From positions 1,528,846 to 1,592,845 of the forward strand of contig JARCOQ010000006.1 in assembly GCA_029207755.1 (NCBI GenBank): a stretch of DNA of 64,000 bases, in the 5' to 3' direction. The stretch comes from Chamaea fasciata (taxonomy: Eukaryota > Chordata > Aves > Passeriformes > Sylviidae). The notes below the pieces were generated by a model, which searched no databases, was not told the origin of the DNA, and saw only the letters and a list, made by a program, of their open reading frames with translations. A program made the translations under genes and the position numbers. Below, one piece after another: positions 63,575 through 64,000 of the stretch; the stretch's first letter is position 1, and each line of letters begins with the position of its first letter.

Positions 63575-64000
63575 GCCAGGGCTGTGCTGGGACAGATTTG
63601 GGCACCACGTGCCAGGGGCGGATCCCCATGGTGGGTTTTGGGGTGTTACAGGATCAGCTTTGGGGATCCCCGCGCCAGGGGCGGGTTTTGGGGTGTTAAG
63701 GGATCAGCTTTGGGGATCCCCGCGCCAGGGGCGGGTTTTGGGATGTTACAGGATCAGCTTTGGGGATCCCCGCGCCAGGGGCGGGTTTTGGGGTGTTAAG
63801 GGATCAGGTTTGGGGATCCCCGCGCCAGGGGCGGGTTTTGGGATGTTACAGGATCAGGTTTGGGGATCCCCGTGCCAGGAGCGGGTTTTGGGATGTTACA
63901 GGATCAGCTTTGGGGATCCCCGCGCCAGGGGCGGGTTTTGGGATGTTACAGGATCAGCTTTGGGGATCCCCGCGCCAGGGGCGGGTTTTGGGATGTTACA
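63575..64000. repeat. 50-bp minisatellite running off the window
   Basis: Seven or more near-perfect 50-bp units: GGGGATCCCCGCGCCAGGGG, CGGGTTTTGGGATGTTACA and GGATCAGCTTT. The array is cut by the right edge. Confidence 0.94.

Overview
The window is vertebrate nuclear DNA, most likely from a bird (probably a songbird) and probably a GC-rich microchromosome. Three things support this. Several 3' ends of CR1 LINEs, the dominant avian retrotransposon, are recognisable. Multi-exon genes with GT-AG introns encode clear vertebrate proteins. Non-coding DNA is saturated with minisatellites and microsatellites. There is no operon structure, and I recognised no rRNA, tRNA or CRISPR array.

Four genes lie head to tail on the + strand. 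(1) 6397-6894 is the last coding exon of the homeobox gene VAX2; its upstream exons are not in the window. (2) 10998-38281 is a complete 14-exon ATP6V1B1, the V-ATPase V1 B1 subunit; joined exons give 505 codons plus a stop. The order VAX2 then ATP6V1B1 on the same strand matches mammals. (3) 39727-55288 is the C-terminal half of ZNF638 (NP220): two RRM-type segments, a large disordered exon, an exon with eight acidic VTVDE-type repeats, and the terminal matrin-type zinc finger. Its 5' half is absent, and a 100-N assembly gap (39068-39167) lies just upstream. (4) 59739-62632 is the 5' part of a CPXM-family gene, best matching CPXM1: signal peptide, repetitive Ser/Thr/Pro/Lys stalk, basic stretch and the start of the discoidin domain. 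It runs off the right edge. Between ZNF638 and CPXM1, a minus-strand ORF (56426-57688) made of 11-residue repeats may be the last exon of an unrecognised gene.

The genes do unrelated jobs: eye patterning, proton pumping, RNA/DNA binding, and an extracellular collagen-associated carboxypeptidase-like protein. Their proximity reflects synteny, not a pathway.

The most striking feature is how minisatellites relate to splice sites. In ATP6V1B1 a 69-bp tandem repeat copies the end of exon 13 and its 5' splice site, giving ten evenly spaced GTGAGT donors. In CPXM1 a 55-bp repeat copies a 3' splice site plus the first bases of the exon twelve times. In ZNF638 a 75-nt exon end with its donor has been copied three more times downstream, the copies decaying in order. 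Many other arrays begin within a few bases of an exon. I treat this recurrent splice-site-anchored repeat expansion as the main candidate for something new.
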